From contig OZ242253.1 in NCBI GenBank assembly GCA_965206975.1, forward strand, positions 2,604,001-2,668,000: a stretch of DNA of 64,000 nucleotides, in the 5' to 3' direction. The stretch comes from JAAXGI01 sp965206975. Lineage in GTDB: Bacteria; Gemmatimonadota; Gemmatimonadetes; Longimicrobiales; Gaopeijiaceae. The translations under genes were made by a program, and so were the position numbers. Shown one piece after another: positions 35,024-43,815 of this stretch. Position 1 is the stretch's first letter; every line of letters begins with the position of its first letter. Below the pieces are notes generated by a model. The model saw only the letters and a program-made list of their open reading frames with translations, did not search any database and was not told the DNA's origin.

Positions 35024-35104
35024 TCGAAACCTCCCGGGCCGCGGCGGAACGCGCCCACCCGTGGGGGGGGCCCCGGGAGTCTGGTTTTGGTCGGCAGCAC
35101 CCTT

Positions 35105-36241
35105 TCAGGGCGTGGGCAGAGGCCGAATTAGATGCGTGTGTTCGGCGCCGGGTCGGGGACGCATCTTTTGCGCCCGACCGGTGTACGTTTCGGCCCAATA
35201 GAGGTTTCCGTCGTTATCAGCGTGGAACCCGTGGATTCCCCAGTTGAATCCAGGCTCCAGGCCGTAGGTGCCGAACCCGTAGACCAGCTGCCCGTCCAGA
35301 TTGTATTTCAGCATCTTGTTGGTCTGCCCGTCCGCGACCCACAGGTGTCCATCGGCCGACACCTGGATGGCGAAGGGCGAGTTGATGTCGGGCCAGACGT
35401 CCAGAAAGTTTCCATTTTCGTCGAACACCTGAATGCGACTGTTCGAGCGATCCGCCACGTAGACCCGCCCGCTGGCGTCCGTGGCGATCGCGTGGGGCAG
35501 ATTGAACTGGCCGGGACCGGTTCCGGGTTCCCCCCAGGCCATGAGGAAGTTGCCCTCCCCGTCGAACTTCACCACGCGGGTATTCGTGTACCCGTCGCTG
35601 ACGAAGGTCGAGCCGTCGGGGAAAAAAGCGATGCCGGTCGGCCGGTTGAAGTGTGCGCCGTCGTCCCCGGGAACCAGTCGTTCGCCGAGGGTCAGGACCA
35701 GCTCTTCACCATCATTGGTGAACTTGAAGACCTGGTGGAGTAGGTCGTCCACCACCCAGACGTGCCTCTCGGGATCGTACGGGTTGATGGCGACTTGGTG
35801 CGGTCCACGACCGCCCGGGAATAGGTGGTCCCACTGATCCCAGGCCTCGATGATCCTGCCGCTGCTATCGACAACGTAGATGCAGTGCTCGAATCGATTG
35901 CCGCCGATCGCGCGATTCCCGGGGGTTGCGGCGATGGCATCCCATCCGGGCTCGATGCCTTCCGGCCTGGGAAGCTCGCCCCGCTGAACGACGAAGACCC
36001 TGTCGGGGGACTCCGCGTAGATCCCCGTCGTCGCACCCCAGACCCAGTCTTCGTGATCGGGCAGGGGCTGCGGCCAGTTGGTCTGGACCTCGTAAGGACC
36101 GGTCAGGTACGGCTCTTCTCCCCCTTTGTCCTGTTCCGCAGTATTGGAGTCCGGATTCTCGGCTGCCGACTCATTGCCACAGGCAGCCAACGAACCAACC
36201 AAAAGGACCACGGTGAACGCGGTGATGGGAAAGCGCGCCAT
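35105..36241 (-). CDS. PAL-like (peptidyl-alpha-hydroxyglycine amidating lyase family) lipoprotein
   Basis: 378 residues; lipobox SLAAC with Cys21. Six NHL blades match the PAL half of peptidyl amidating monooxygenase closely: VVQRGEL (Arg87), PHQVAI (His148), DLLHQVFKF, GDDGAHFNRPTGIA, FVSDGYTNTRVVKF (Tyr218), GPGQFNLPHAIA (His250), VYVADRSNSRIQVF and WGIHGFH (His337). In rat PAL the equivalent His585, His690 and His786 bind zinc, and Tyr654 and Arg533 act in catalysis; all positions are filled here. PAL cleaves a hydroxylated glycine carbon to release an amide and glyoxylate. The four PHM-like proteins of the window could supply such a hydroxylated substrate. The gene stands alone, flanked by relics. 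Confidence 0.85.
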   Translation of the reverse strand: MARFPITAFTVVLLVGSLAACGNESAAENPDSNTAEQDKGGEEPYLTGPYEVQTNWPQPLPDHEDWVWGATTGIYAESPDRVFVVQRGELPRPEGIEPGWDAIAATPGNRAIGGNRFEHCIYVVDSSGRIIEAWDQWDHLFPGGRGPHQVAINPYDPERHVWVVDDLLHQVFKFTNDGEELVLTLGERLVPGDDGAHFNRPTGIAFFPDGSTFVSDGYTNTRVVKFDGEGNFLMAWGEPGTGPGQFNLPHAIATDASGRVYVADRSNSRIQVFDENGNFLDVWPDINSPFAIQVSADGHLWVADGQTNKMLKYNLDGQLVYGFGTYGLEPGFNWGIHGFHADNDGNLYWAETYTGRAQKMRPRPGAEHTHLIRPLPTP

Positions 36242-36744
36242 AGTGACATCCTCCTGAGAGGTCTTCAGGGGATTCGATCCCGTGAGTGGAGTCCGACGAG
36301 TCGTCGGACTCCGACCCCAATACTATCGTGGCATACCCCATCGGGATAGGCGGACCGGGCCCCATCGCAGGCATCCGAAATCATGAGGAAGCTCCCGAGG
36401 GAACCGCGGGCTCTTGGAGAGCCAAAAGCGCTTGCCCTGCTCACCCGTCCCAGTCTGGCCACGAGGTCTGGACCCCGATCCCCTCTGGATCACTCACGGA
36501 CACATTGTCGATACCGACCCCGAGGTCGTTGTCGAGTCCGGCCTGGCGGGTAGCGGTGGCCACGCCATGGGGGTCGAAAGGCCTGGGATTTGGAGTTGGC
36601 GCCCTCCTCTTCTGACGTCATCAAGCTTGCACCGAATTAGCCCGGAGCGAGGCAGCGTTGAGCGAGTTGGCACCCTCGAGCCGCGTGTGCGTGGGGAAGT
36701 CATGAGTAGGACCTCGAAGCTCCAAGGCCGGCGACCGTAGCCGG
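36242..36744. other. Intergenic stretch between the PAL-like gene and the IS21 relic
   Basis: No recognisable coding sequence on either strand. It should include the promoter of the minus-strand PAL-like gene in the first ~100 bases, but no clear -35/-10 pair is visible. Confidence 0.5.
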
Positions 36745-37573
36745 GCGAAGTTCTGCTGGGTGAGCGAGGACCAGAGTCAATTGGCGTGGCACACGGGGCA
36801 TCTCGAGCTGTTTAGTCGCTACGGAGGTGTGCCGCTGTGGGTCCGGATCGACAACCTGAAGACGGGTGTGGCGAGGGGAGCGGGTCCGACGGCCGTCTTG
36901 AACCGTTCCTATGAGGTGTTCGCGCGCACGTGCGGGTTCGAGATCGATCCGTGCCGGCTAGCCACGGGCTCGGACAAGGGGAAGGCGGAACGTGGAGTAC
37001 GGACGTTCCGCTCGGCGTTCGGCGAGGTGCTGCGCCGCGGGGCGGGCTCGCTGGAGGAGCTCGGCTGGCTGCTCGACGATCGAGCCAGGGTGCTGATGGG
37101 TCGGCTCACCTGTCCGGTGACGGGCAGCACGGTGGTCGAGGCGTTCGGTGTGGAGCAGCGGGCTCTGCAGCCGCTGCCCACGATGGCTGAGCCGTTCGAC
37201 GTGGTGGTGACCCGTCGGGTCAGCCGGGACTGCCTGGTCTCGTTCGAGGGCAGACGCTACAGCGTGCCGTTCGCCGGGTGGGGCGGAACGTGGACGTCTG
37301 GGGCACGCTCAGGCACGTGGTAGTCCGGGGCACAGGTGAGGAGCTCGCCCGACACGCACGAGGCACCGAGGCTCGGCTGCTCATCGATCCCGAGCACTAC
37401 GAGGGGCCCTCGACCCGGGAGGTCGAGCGGCCGACCCCACTCGGCCGGCGGGCCCGGCTCCAGCTGGCCGGACTGTCGAGCGCTTCACGGCACTCGCTCC
37501 TGATGACCCCTGTCCGAGAACAGACCGTACGCCCGCTGGACGACTATGTGTGGATGGTGGAGGCACTCGATGA
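36745..37573 (+). pseudogene. istA: IS21-family IstA transposase, 5'-truncated and frameshifted
   Basis: The frame begins within the integrase core: KFCWVSEDQSQLAWHTGHLE, GGVPLWVRIDNLKTGV (an acidic catalytic position), then GSDKGKAERGVRTFRSAF and RVSRDCLVSFEGRRYSVPF. After a frameshift near 37285 it continues GPSTREVERPTPLGRRARLQ and the C-terminal block to DDYVWMVEALDER. The helix-turn-helix and first catalytic Asp are missing. It runs into istB with the usual overlap (ATG at 37570). Confidence 0.85.
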
Positions 37574-37908
37574 GCGCGGCCAGGGGCAAGGTCGACCTGG
37601 ACGTGGTGACCGATCGGTGTCAGAGCCTCAAGCTGGTGCATGCGGCCGAGTGCCTGGCCGAGCTCGTGGAGGAGGCGAGCCGCGAGGATCTGAGCCCGGT
37701 GAACTTCTTGGACCGGGTGCTCGAGCGCGAGATCGAGCGCAAGGACGAACGGCGCATCGCCACCTCGCTCAGGCTCAGCGGGCTACCGGTCGGCAAGACG
37801 TTCGAGGGCTTCGACTGGACGTTCCAGCCCCGCATCGACCGCTCCAAGCTTGAAGCCCTGGCCACGTGCGCCTTCGTGCGCGAGGCCGACAACGTGCTCT
37901 TCATGGGC
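37570..37908 (+). pseudogene. istB: IS21-family IstB helper ATPase, truncated at Walker A
   Basis: MSAARGKVDLDVVTDRCQSL, LVEEASREDLSPVNFLDRVL and KTFEGFDWTFQPRIDR match the IstB N-terminal half. Homology ends at NVLFMG, exactly where the Walker A loop (GPPGxGKT) should begin; a CAGC repeat takes over. The AAA+ core is lost, so no ATPase can be made. Confidence 0.85.
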
Positions 37909-37928
37909 CAGCCAGCCAGCCAGCCAGC
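37909..37928. repeat. (CAGC)5 microsatellite at the istB break
   Basis: Five perfect CAGC units sit exactly at the point where istB homology ends, probably a product of the break-repair or slippage event. Confidence 0.85.
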
Positions 37929-38391
37929 CTACCCAATGTGTAACATTGGAGGCTGGCGAAGGGTTACTCCGCCCCCTTCGATACCCCCGGAGGCCCGCGC
38001 TGCGGCCCTGTTCACGGGCGGGAGGTTCGGCCCCCTTCCCGGCGCGTCCTGATGGCTGATCGCCGCACCGTCACTGCCGCCGCCCGAGGCGCTAATGGTT
38101 CTCGGCAGTGGAATCGGCTCCGCCAAGAGAGTTGCCGTTATCCACACGCAATCCATACGTGGGATAGTTTCACCGGGGAAAGTCGCCGTTGCAGCCTCAT
38201 CAGGGCTGCCATCTAACGGTTAGCGACTCGCGGTCAAGAACTCGGCCCACTGCTGCAACAGCTGCGCCGATACGATTATAACTTATTGGTATTATTATTA
38301 TATTTACTACTGATCACTCCTCCCTGATTCCCTCATTACATCCCTCTTTCCGAACGGGAACCCATGGGGCGCTCCAAGACGTCCCGGAACC
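37929..38391. other. Intergenic, partly AT-rich stretch next to IS3 copy A
   Basis: No gene seen. An AT-rich block (about 38268-38315) stands out from the GC-rich background and contains ATAACTTATTG, whose inverse CAATAAGTTAT lies on the far side of the IS3 pair (41930-41940). Confidence 0.6.
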
Positions 38392-38424
38392 TGTCAACAG
38401 CGATGAGACACGGGGAGTCATAGA

Positions 38425-39426
38425 TTAGTGAGCAGGCTGCGGTGTCGGAGCCGCAGCTGGTGGATTGATCCAGACCTCCGTTGGGAGAGGCTGGGGCGTG
38501 GGGATCCCCTGCACGAAGCGTTCAGGGTGTTCGGACCACGCCTGCTGGAGAGTGCGCTCACGCTGGGCGAGCACGTCACGGGCTCGGTCGTGATGGACAT
38601 CAGCCGGGGTGAGCATCGCGATTCCGCCGTGGCGATGCTCATGGTTGTACCAAGGGAAGAAGGATCGGCAGAAGTCGATCGCCGCGCCGATGTCGGCGAA
38701 GCGTCCGGGGAAGTCGGGGTAGTATTTGACGGTCTTGAAGTGCGCCTCCGAGAAGGGGTTGTCGTCGCTGACCCGGGGACGGCCGAGCGAGCGGGTGATC
38801 CCGAGGTCGGCGAGCAGCTGGGCCGTGCACTTGCTGGTCATCGGGGCCCCGCGGTCGGAGTGCAGGGTCAGCGTCTCGGGCTGGACATCCTGCTTGAGGC
38901 AGCTCTCCTGGATGAGCCGGCTGGCGAGCGCGGAGTTCTCGCGGTCGGCGACCATCCATCCGACCACGTACCGGCTGAAGATGTCGATGAGGACGTAGAG
39001 GCAGAAGTACGACCACTTCTCGGGTCCGAGAAGCCGGGTGATGTCCCACGACCAGGTCTGGTTCGGTGCCGTGGCCACGAGCTGGGGCTTCGTGTAGGCG
39101 GGATGCGTGAGCTGACTGCGCCGCTCGCGCACGGGGTGATCCTCCTGGAGGATCCTGTACATCGTGCGTTCTGAGCAGAGGTACTCGCCCTCGTCGAGGA
39201 GGGTGGCCACAACCTCTGCGGGAGATCGGTCGACGAAGCGCGGGCAAGCGAGGGTCTCACGCACCTTCTCGCGCTCGGATTCATCGAGAGCCCGGGCGGG
39301 GCGCTGCCTGGGCTGCTGGTGCCCGGTCGTGGGCTTACGGCGCCGGTAGAACGTGGCACGCGCCACACCCAGTGCCCGGCACGCCGGCGCGGCGCCGACC
39401 TCCCGAGCCAGGGAGGCAGCGGCCAT
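38425..39426 (-). CDS. IS3-family transposase OrfB (DDE integrase), copy A
   Basis: 333 residues. An N-terminal helical region (REVGAAPACRALGVARATFY) is followed by the rve integrase core: TWSWDITRL (first Asp), LTLHSDRGAPM (second Asp) and DDNPFSEAHFKTVKYYPDFP (Glu), then WYNHEHRHGGIAMLTPADVH. All three catalytic acids are present. Its ATG overlaps the OrfA stop by one base (TGATG), so expression probably relies on coupling rather than a long frameshift. Compared with copy B it differs at three places seen (FCLYVL vs FYLYLL; AMLTP vs AMHTP). Confidence 0.92.
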   Translation of the reverse strand: MAAASLAREVGAAPACRALGVARATFYRRRKPTTGHQQPRQRPARALDESEREKVRETLACPRFVDRSPAEVVATLLDEGEYLCSERTMYRILQEDHPVRERRSQLTHPAYTKPQLVATAPNQTWSWDITRLLGPEKWSYFCLYVLIDIFSRYVVGWMVADRENSALASRLIQESCLKQDVQPETLTLHSDRGAPMTSKCTAQLLADLGITRSLGRPRVSDDNPFSEAHFKTVKYYPDFPGRFADIGAAIDFCRSFFPWYNHEHRHGGIAMLTPADVHHDRARDVLAQRERTLQQAWSEHPERFVQGIPTPQPLPTEVWINPPAAAPTPQPAH

Positions 39427-39920
39427 CAGGAGTTCTTTCCGCTGTCGAAGCTCAACCCCGGCAGCCCGGCAACTTTTCCCTGGACTTCCAGGATCGTTTC
39501 CGCCGTGGCAAGCTGCTTCTCGAGCCGGGCCACTTCGGCCTCGAGCTCATCCACCCTCTTCTGGAGGGAGTTGCGGCGGGCCGGCTTGCGGCCCCGCCGC
39601 TTCGGCGTCAGGCCCTTCAGAGAGCCCTCGCGCCGTGCCCTTCGCCATGCCGTGAGATGAGAGCTGTACAGACCCTCCCGACGCACGATCCGCCCAACCT
39701 CGCCGGGCTCCGAGCACCGGTCGGTCTCTTCCCGGATCCTGAGCTTGTACTCCGCGGTGAACTGCCGGCGGGTCGGCTTGGCCACCACCTCCGGATCCCG
39801 AGCCCGATTCCGCTCGGCGACTCGGGCCCCGGCGGCCTCGCCGCTACGCTCCTCGCCCCCCAGGGCCCGAGCACCCACACCCATACCAATCATCGTATCT
39901 CTCCCCTCTACCATCGCCAT
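39426..39920 (-). CDS. IS3-family OrfA (helix-turn-helix), copy A
   Basis: 164 residues. The core PTRRQFTAEYKLRIREETDR and VGRIVRREGLYSSHLTAWRR form the DNA-binding helix-turn-helix, followed by a Leu-zipper-like coil (RVDELEAEVARLEKQLATAE) typical of IS3 OrfA. The frame is intact here, unlike in copy B. It ends on the first base of the OrfB start codon. Confidence 0.9.
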   Translation of the reverse strand: MAMVEGRDTMIGMGVGARALGGEERSGEAAGARVAERNRARDPEVVAKPTRRQFTAEYKLRIREETDRCSEPGEVGRIVRREGLYSSHLTAWRRARREGSLKGLTPKRRGRKPARRNSLQKRVDELEAEVARLEKQLATAETILEVQGKVAGLPGLSFDSGKNS

Positions 39921-39986
39921 CCACCTCCACCCCCTTCAGTAATTCCAAAGGTGCCAGGTGTCTCACTGATATTGGCAGAGAGGGGT

Positions 39987-40150
39987 ACGGGACACTCTAT
40001 CGCGCCGGAAAAGCGAAATGCCAGGTGACCACAGCAATCGCGCGCGAACTGGTCGGCTTCATCTGGGCCATCGCCTGCGAAGTGCAAGGCAAGCCACACG
40101 CCCTACCAGGTCTTCAAGGCCGGTCTCCCGGTCGCCAGGAAGGCCGCCAA
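39987..40150 (+). pseudogene. IS110-family transposase C-terminal fragment between the IS3 copies
   Basis: The 293-bp spacer between the IS3 twins (39978-40270) reads GYGTLYRAGKAKCQVTTAIA, then RELVGFIWAIACEVQG on the plus strand. This is the end of an IS110/IS116 transposase. It carries no N-terminal DEDD part. It fits the family of the N-terminal relic at 33508, so IS3 insertion and rearrangement may have separated one element. Confidence 0.72.
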
Positions 40151-40327
40151 GGCCAAGAAGGAGGACGCCAACAAGAAGGCAGCCTAGACGCAGCTCCGGC
40201 GAGGGCCGACTGTCAGGTCATTACCATCTCTGTACAGACCGCCGACGTCGGCTCATGGAGGAACCCTCTCTGCCAATATCAGTGGGACACCTGGCACCTT
40301 TGGAATTACTGAAGGGGGCGGAGGTGG

Positions 40328-40702
40328 ATGGCGATGGTAGAGGGGAGAGATACGATGATTGGTATGGGTGTGGGTGCTCGGGCCCTGGGGGGCGAGGAGC
40401 GTAGCGGCGAGGCCGCCGGGGCCCGAGTCGCCGAGCGGAATCGGGCTCGGGATCCGGAGGTGGTGGCCAAGCCGACCCGCCGGCAGTTCACCGCGGAGTA
40501 CAAGCTCAGGATCCTGGAAGAGACCGACCGGTGCTCGGAGCCCGGCGAGGTTGGGCGGATCGTGCGTCGGGAGGGTCTGTACAGCTCTCATCTCACGGCA
40601 TGGCGAAGGGCACGGCGCGAGGGCTCTCTGAAGGGCCTGACGCCGAAGCGGCGGGGCCGCAAGCCGGCCCGCCGCAACTCCCCTCCAGAAGAGGGTGGAT
40701 GA
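40328..40702 (+). pseudogene. IS3 OrfA, copy B, frameshifted
   Basis: Identical to copy A OrfA up to RGRKPARRNS with single changes (ILEETDR for IREETDR). An added C then shifts the frame to PPEEGG and a stop. The lost coil (VDELEAEVARLEKQLA) continues in another frame to 40823. This copy cannot make full OrfA but copy A could supply it. Confidence 0.9.
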
Positions 40703-40822
40703 GCTCGAGGCCGAAGTGGCCCGGCTCGAGAAGCAGCTTGCCACGGCGGAAACGATCCTGGAAGTCCAGGGAAAAGTTGCCGGGCTGCTGGGGTTGAGCT
40801 TCGACAGCGGAAAGAACTCCTG

Positions 40823-41824
40823 ATGGCCGCTGCCTCCCTGGCTCGGGAGGTCGGCGCCGCGCCGGCGTGCCGGGCACTGGGTGTGGCGCGTGCCACGTTC
40901 TACCGGCGCCGTAAGCCCACGACCGGGCACCAGCAGCCCAGGCAGCGCCCCGCCCGGGCTCTCGATGAATCCGAGCGCGAGAAGGTGCGTGAGACCCTCG
41001 CTTGCCCGCGCTTCGTCGACCGATCTCCCGCAGAGGTTGTGGCCACCCTCCTCGACGAGGGCGAGTACCTCTGCTCAGAACGCACGATGTACAGGATCCT
41101 CCAGGAGGATCACCCCGTGCGCGAGCGGCGCAGTCAGCTCACGCATCCCGCCTACACGAAGCCCCAGCTCGTGGCCACGGCACCGAACCAGACCTGGTCG
41201 TGGGACATCACCCGGCTTCTCGGACCCGAGAAGTGGTCGTACTTCTACCTCTACCTCCTCATCGACATCTTCAGCCGGTACGTGGTCGGATGGATGGTCG
41301 CCGACCGCGAGAACTCCGCGCTCGCCAGCCGGCTCATCCAGGAGAGCTGCCTCAAGCAGGATGTCCAGCCCGAGACGCTGACCCTGCACTCCGACCGCGG
41401 GGCCCCGATGACCAGCAAGTGCACGGCCCAGCTGCTCGCCGACCTCGGGATCACCCGCTCGCTCGGCCGTCCCCGGGTCAGCGACGACAACCCCTTCTCG
41501 GAGGCGCACTTCAAGACCGTCAAATACTACCCCGACTTCCCCGGACGCTTCGCCGACATCGGCGCGGCGATCGACTTCTGCCGATCCTTCTTCCCTTGGT
41601 ACAACCATGAGCATCGCCACGGCGGAATCGCGATGCACACCCCGGCTGATGTCCATCACGACCGAGCCCGTGACGTGCTCGCCCAGCGTGAGCGCACTCT
41701 CCAGCAGGCGTGGTCCGAACACCCTGAACGCTTCGTGCAGGGAATCCCCACGCCCCAGCCTCTCCCAACGGAGGTCTGGATCAATCCACCAGCTGCGGCT
41801 CCGACACCGCAGCCTGCTCACTAA
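40823..41824 (+). CDS. IS3-family transposase OrfB (DDE integrase), copy B
   Basis: 333 residues, nearly identical to copy A OrfB. The catalytic triad is complete: WDITRL, LHSDRGAP and DDNPFSEAHFKTV. Differences seen: FYLYLL for FCLYVL and AMHTP for AMLTP. Because its own OrfA is frameshifted, translation by coupling from OrfA is probably impaired; movement would need OrfA from copy A. Confidence 0.92.
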   Translation: MAAASLAREVGAAPACRALGVARATFYRRRKPTTGHQQPRQRPARALDESEREKVRETLACPRFVDRSPAEVVATLLDEGEYLCSERTMYRILQEDHPVRERRSQLTHPAYTKPQLVATAPNQTWSWDITRLLGPEKWSYFYLYLLIDIFSRYVVGWMVADRENSALASRLIQESCLKQDVQPETLTLHSDRGAPMTSKCTAQLLADLGITRSLGRPRVSDDNPFSEAHFKTVKYYPDFPGRFADIGAAIDFCRSFFPWYNHEHRHGGIAMHTPADVHHDRARDVLAQRERTLQQAWSEHPERFVQGIPTPQPLPTEVWINPPAAAPTPQPAH

Positions 41825-41857
41825 TCTATGACTCCCCGTGTCTCATCGCTGTTGACA

Positions 41858-42217
41858 GGTTCCGGAATGGGCATGGTATCTAGACCGATGTGCAGTATCA
41901 TCCAGCACCCTCCATAAGTAACTGCTATAACAATAAGTTATGGATATGTCCTAGCGGATTCTTCCGACTTGGCATCCATTGATATTCGCTTCCATCCCCT
42001 ATGTTATATGGGGATGGATTCTGTAACGAACACGGCCCGCTCAACTTCAACCATCTTTTCCATGAGGAAGCTCCTTTCCGGTTCCGGACCTGCTGGCGCA
42101 GGCCCGGACTCCCCGGGTGGGTGTGATGATGAACATTCACAAGGAGCTTCCTCTTTCTTTCCCGGGCTGTCCACCCTCCCCGGACCCCTCACCCCCTTTT
42201 ACACAAATATCGCGACA
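41858..42217. other. Intergenic stretch right of the IS3 pair
   Basis: No gene recognised. It includes the AT-rich CAATAAGTTAT block and a plus-strand pyrimidine-rich tract (42140-42200). It borders the short end of the Sel1 gene, suggesting that gene's missing 3' part was lost here. Confidence 0.5.
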
Positions 42218-42667
42218 CTACCCGCCGTTACCATGCTCGTACACCACTCCAAGGTTGGACTGGGCTGAAGAATGCCCTTGCTCGGCTGCTAGCCGATACC
42301 AGCGTACGGCTTCCCCATGGTCTTCGGGGACGCCATCACCCTCGGCGTACATCAGTCCAAGGCTGTTCTGGGCTGAAGCATGTCCTTGCTCAGCGGCCAT
42401 CCGAAACCATCGGACGGCTTCCTCATCGTCCTCCGCCACCCTCATACCATTGGCGTACATCACTCCAAGGGTGTACTGGTCTGGAGCATATCCTGTCTTG
42501 CCGCAACGAAGAAGGCCCTCCAAAGGTGACATGTAAATGACCTCCGAGGAGCACGGGTCCAGTCGTAAAAGCTCCGCCTGTGCCAAACCGTGGGCTGGTA
42601 CGAGGAAGAGCGTTCCAACTGCTGCGCCTATCAATATGCCAAACACGCCGTAGCGACTCCTCATCAT
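42218..42667 (-). CDS. Exported Sel1-repeat protein, probably 3'-truncated
   Basis: 149 residues. Signal peptide (MMRSRYGVFGILIGAAVGTL..GLAQA), then Sel1-like (TPR-type) repeats: DQYTLGVMYANGMRVAEDDE-EAVRWFRMAAEQGHASAQ, and NSLGLMYAEGDGVPEDHG-EAVRWYRLAAEQGHSSAQ, and a third cut short at SNLGVVYEHGNGG. In full-length relatives this last repeat goes on (GVPQDY...). The stop comes just where the IS-associated region begins. Sel1 repeats bind proteins; the partner is unknown. No operon neighbour: the next minus-strand gene upstream is about 195 bp away. Confidence 0.78.
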   Translation of the reverse strand: MMRSRYGVFGILIGAAVGTLFLVPAHGLAQAELLRLDPCSSEVIYMSPLEGLLRCGKTGYAPDQYTLGVMYANGMRVAEDDEEAVRWFRMAAEQGHASAQNSLGLMYAEGDGVPEDHGEAVRWYRLAAEQGHSSAQSNLGVVYEHGNGG

Positions 42668-42861
42668 TCCTCCTGGTGGAGGGAGTCTTTAACTCGCCTT
42701 TATCCTAATCGGGGCTCGGTCCGTTCGCGAGCGTCTCGCGCGGCCTCACTTCTTCTACCCCTGGGCTGCGGAGGTGACGCTAAAGAGATCGATGGGGACG
42801 GTCAGACCGCTCAGGAGCCGGTCGCGATTACCGTGAAAGTGCCGCTGGTCCTCTGCAGCGA

Positions 42862-43338
42862 TCACACCGACGAGGCCATCGCGACGTTCGAGGATGCTAA
42901 CCTGGAGGAGGCGATTCGGGCGGGCCCTCCATCCTCAACCCATGTGGTGGACAGACTCAGGAGGTTCTGAATCGTGAGCCGGATCCGGGTGCCGGGGTAG
43001 GCGTACAGGAACGGCGACACATAGAGGCGAGAGCTCCCGATCGGATCCCCAAGGAGTTGAAGCTCCCTTCCTGACTCGACGATCTGTCGCGGAAGGGTCA
43101 TCGTGGCCTGTGTCAGGCCGGTCACCATCCCAAGAGATCGACGCTGCCCGGATTGTACGACGTAGATATGCATGTCGAGGTATCCGTTGTTCACAACGAG
43201 GACCTCGATCAGCCCTCCCCGTCTCGCACCGCCCGATTGGAAGGGATTCTCCTCCGAGGCGGACGCGCAGCCGGCCAAGACCAAGCAGACCCACGATGCT
43301 CTCAGGAGCTTGTTGGCTTCAGACGAGTTAAGGGGCAC
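42862..43338 (-). CDS. Small secreted lipoprotein, beta-sandwich family of unknown function
   Basis: 158 residues; lipobox CLVLAGC (Cys about 24). The core (IEVLVVNNGYLDMHIYVVQS, GQRRSLGMVTG, LQLLGDPIGSSRLYVSPFL, GTRIRLTIQ) looks like a family of secreted beta-sandwich proteins seen in Gemmatimonadota, which carry a VxNN...DMxIYxV start and end in a ..LxSLSTTW block. No catalytic residue is visible. It is 30 bp downstream of the gene 43369-43767 in the same orientation. Confidence 0.65.
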   Translation of the reverse strand: MPLNSSEANKLLRASWVCLVLAGCASASEENPFQSGGARRGGLIEVLVVNNGYLDMHIYVVQSGQRRSLGMVTGLTQATMTLPRQIVESGRELQLLGDPIGSSRLYVSPFLYAYPGTRIRLTIQNLLSLSTTWVEDGGPARIASSRLASSNVAMASSV

Positions 43339-43368
43339 TGGATCCCACCGTACTTTCGCCTTCCCTCC

Positions 43369-43767
43369 TCAGCGGACCTGGTCCTCCGCTAAGGCGGCGA
43401 GGCTGGCTTCGAATGCGTTCCTATGGTCTTCGTTGGTGCTGACCAGAAACGTGATCTCTACATATTCCTCCACAGTGAGGCCCTGTTCCTGCACGATCTC
43501 AGAAGTACGCTCCATCATGGCCTCGTGTAATCGCGCCTGCGCGTCAAAGGTCTTGTTCTCAGCCCGAGCCAGAGCAAACTGAAATTCGAGGGTGGCCTCC
43601 GCAACGTTGGAGTACGCCTTCGCGAACGCCGTCAGCTTTTCCTCCCCAATCGGCTGCAGATCCTGCTGCTGAGCTTCAAGGGGAAGAACGAAGGCCAACG
43701 CTATGAACACGGCAGCGGAGCGGATCCAAGCTGCGAACCACCTCAACCCCATGCCATCCTCCATCAT
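43369..43767 (-). CDS. Small secreted DUF4168-like helical protein
   Basis: 132 residues with a signal peptide (AAVFIALAFVLPLEAQ). The mature part is helical: LTAFAKAYSNVAEATLEFQF, MMERTSEIVQEQGLTVEEYV and FLVSTNEDHRNAFEASLA. The GLTxEEY motif and following acidic turn fit DUF4168, a small periplasmic domain of unknown role. Two ATGs open the frame (MMEDGMG). It follows the ankyrin gene by 48 bp, so the two may be one operon. Confidence 0.6.
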   Translation of the reverse strand: MMEDGMGLRWFAAWIRSAAVFIALAFVLPLEAQQQDLQPIGEEKLTAFAKAYSNVAEATLEFQFALARAENKTFDAQARLHEAMMERTSEIVQEQGLTVEEYVEITFLVSTNEDHRNAFEASLAALAEDQVR

Positions 43768-43815
43768 GTCTTGTCCGTCACCGGCCCTGACTCCCAGGCA
43801 AAGCCTGGCGCCGAC

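Larger units (their letters stand above)
38392..39977 (-). mobile_element. IS3-family insertion sequence, copy A (1586 bp, intact)
   Basis: Its ends follow the IS3 TG...CA rule: the outer end begins TGTCAACAGCGATGAGACAC and the inner end, read inward, TGCCAATATCAGTGGGACAC. The two align as imperfect terminal repeats. It holds two overlapping frames on the minus strand. It is the inverted twin of copy B (40271-41857), differing by a few substitutions and one base of length. Identity between copies extends 7-8 bp beyond the proposed ends (CCGGAACC outside), so the exact borders may be slightly wider. No target duplication is evident. Confidence 0.88.
40271..41857 (+). mobile_element. IS3-family insertion sequence, copy B (1587 bp, OrfA frameshifted)
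   Basis: Inverted twin of copy A. The left end is TGCCAATATCAGTGGGACAC at 40271 and the right end CTGTTGACA at 41857. One extra C in a run of Cs (near 40682) accounts for the 1-bp length difference and breaks OrfA. Everything else is almost identical to copy A, so the duplication is recent. Confidence 0.88.

Noticed and set aside
37909..37928. CAGC repeats as a possible CRISPR or attachment site
   Set aside because: Only a four-base microsatellite without spacers or arms.
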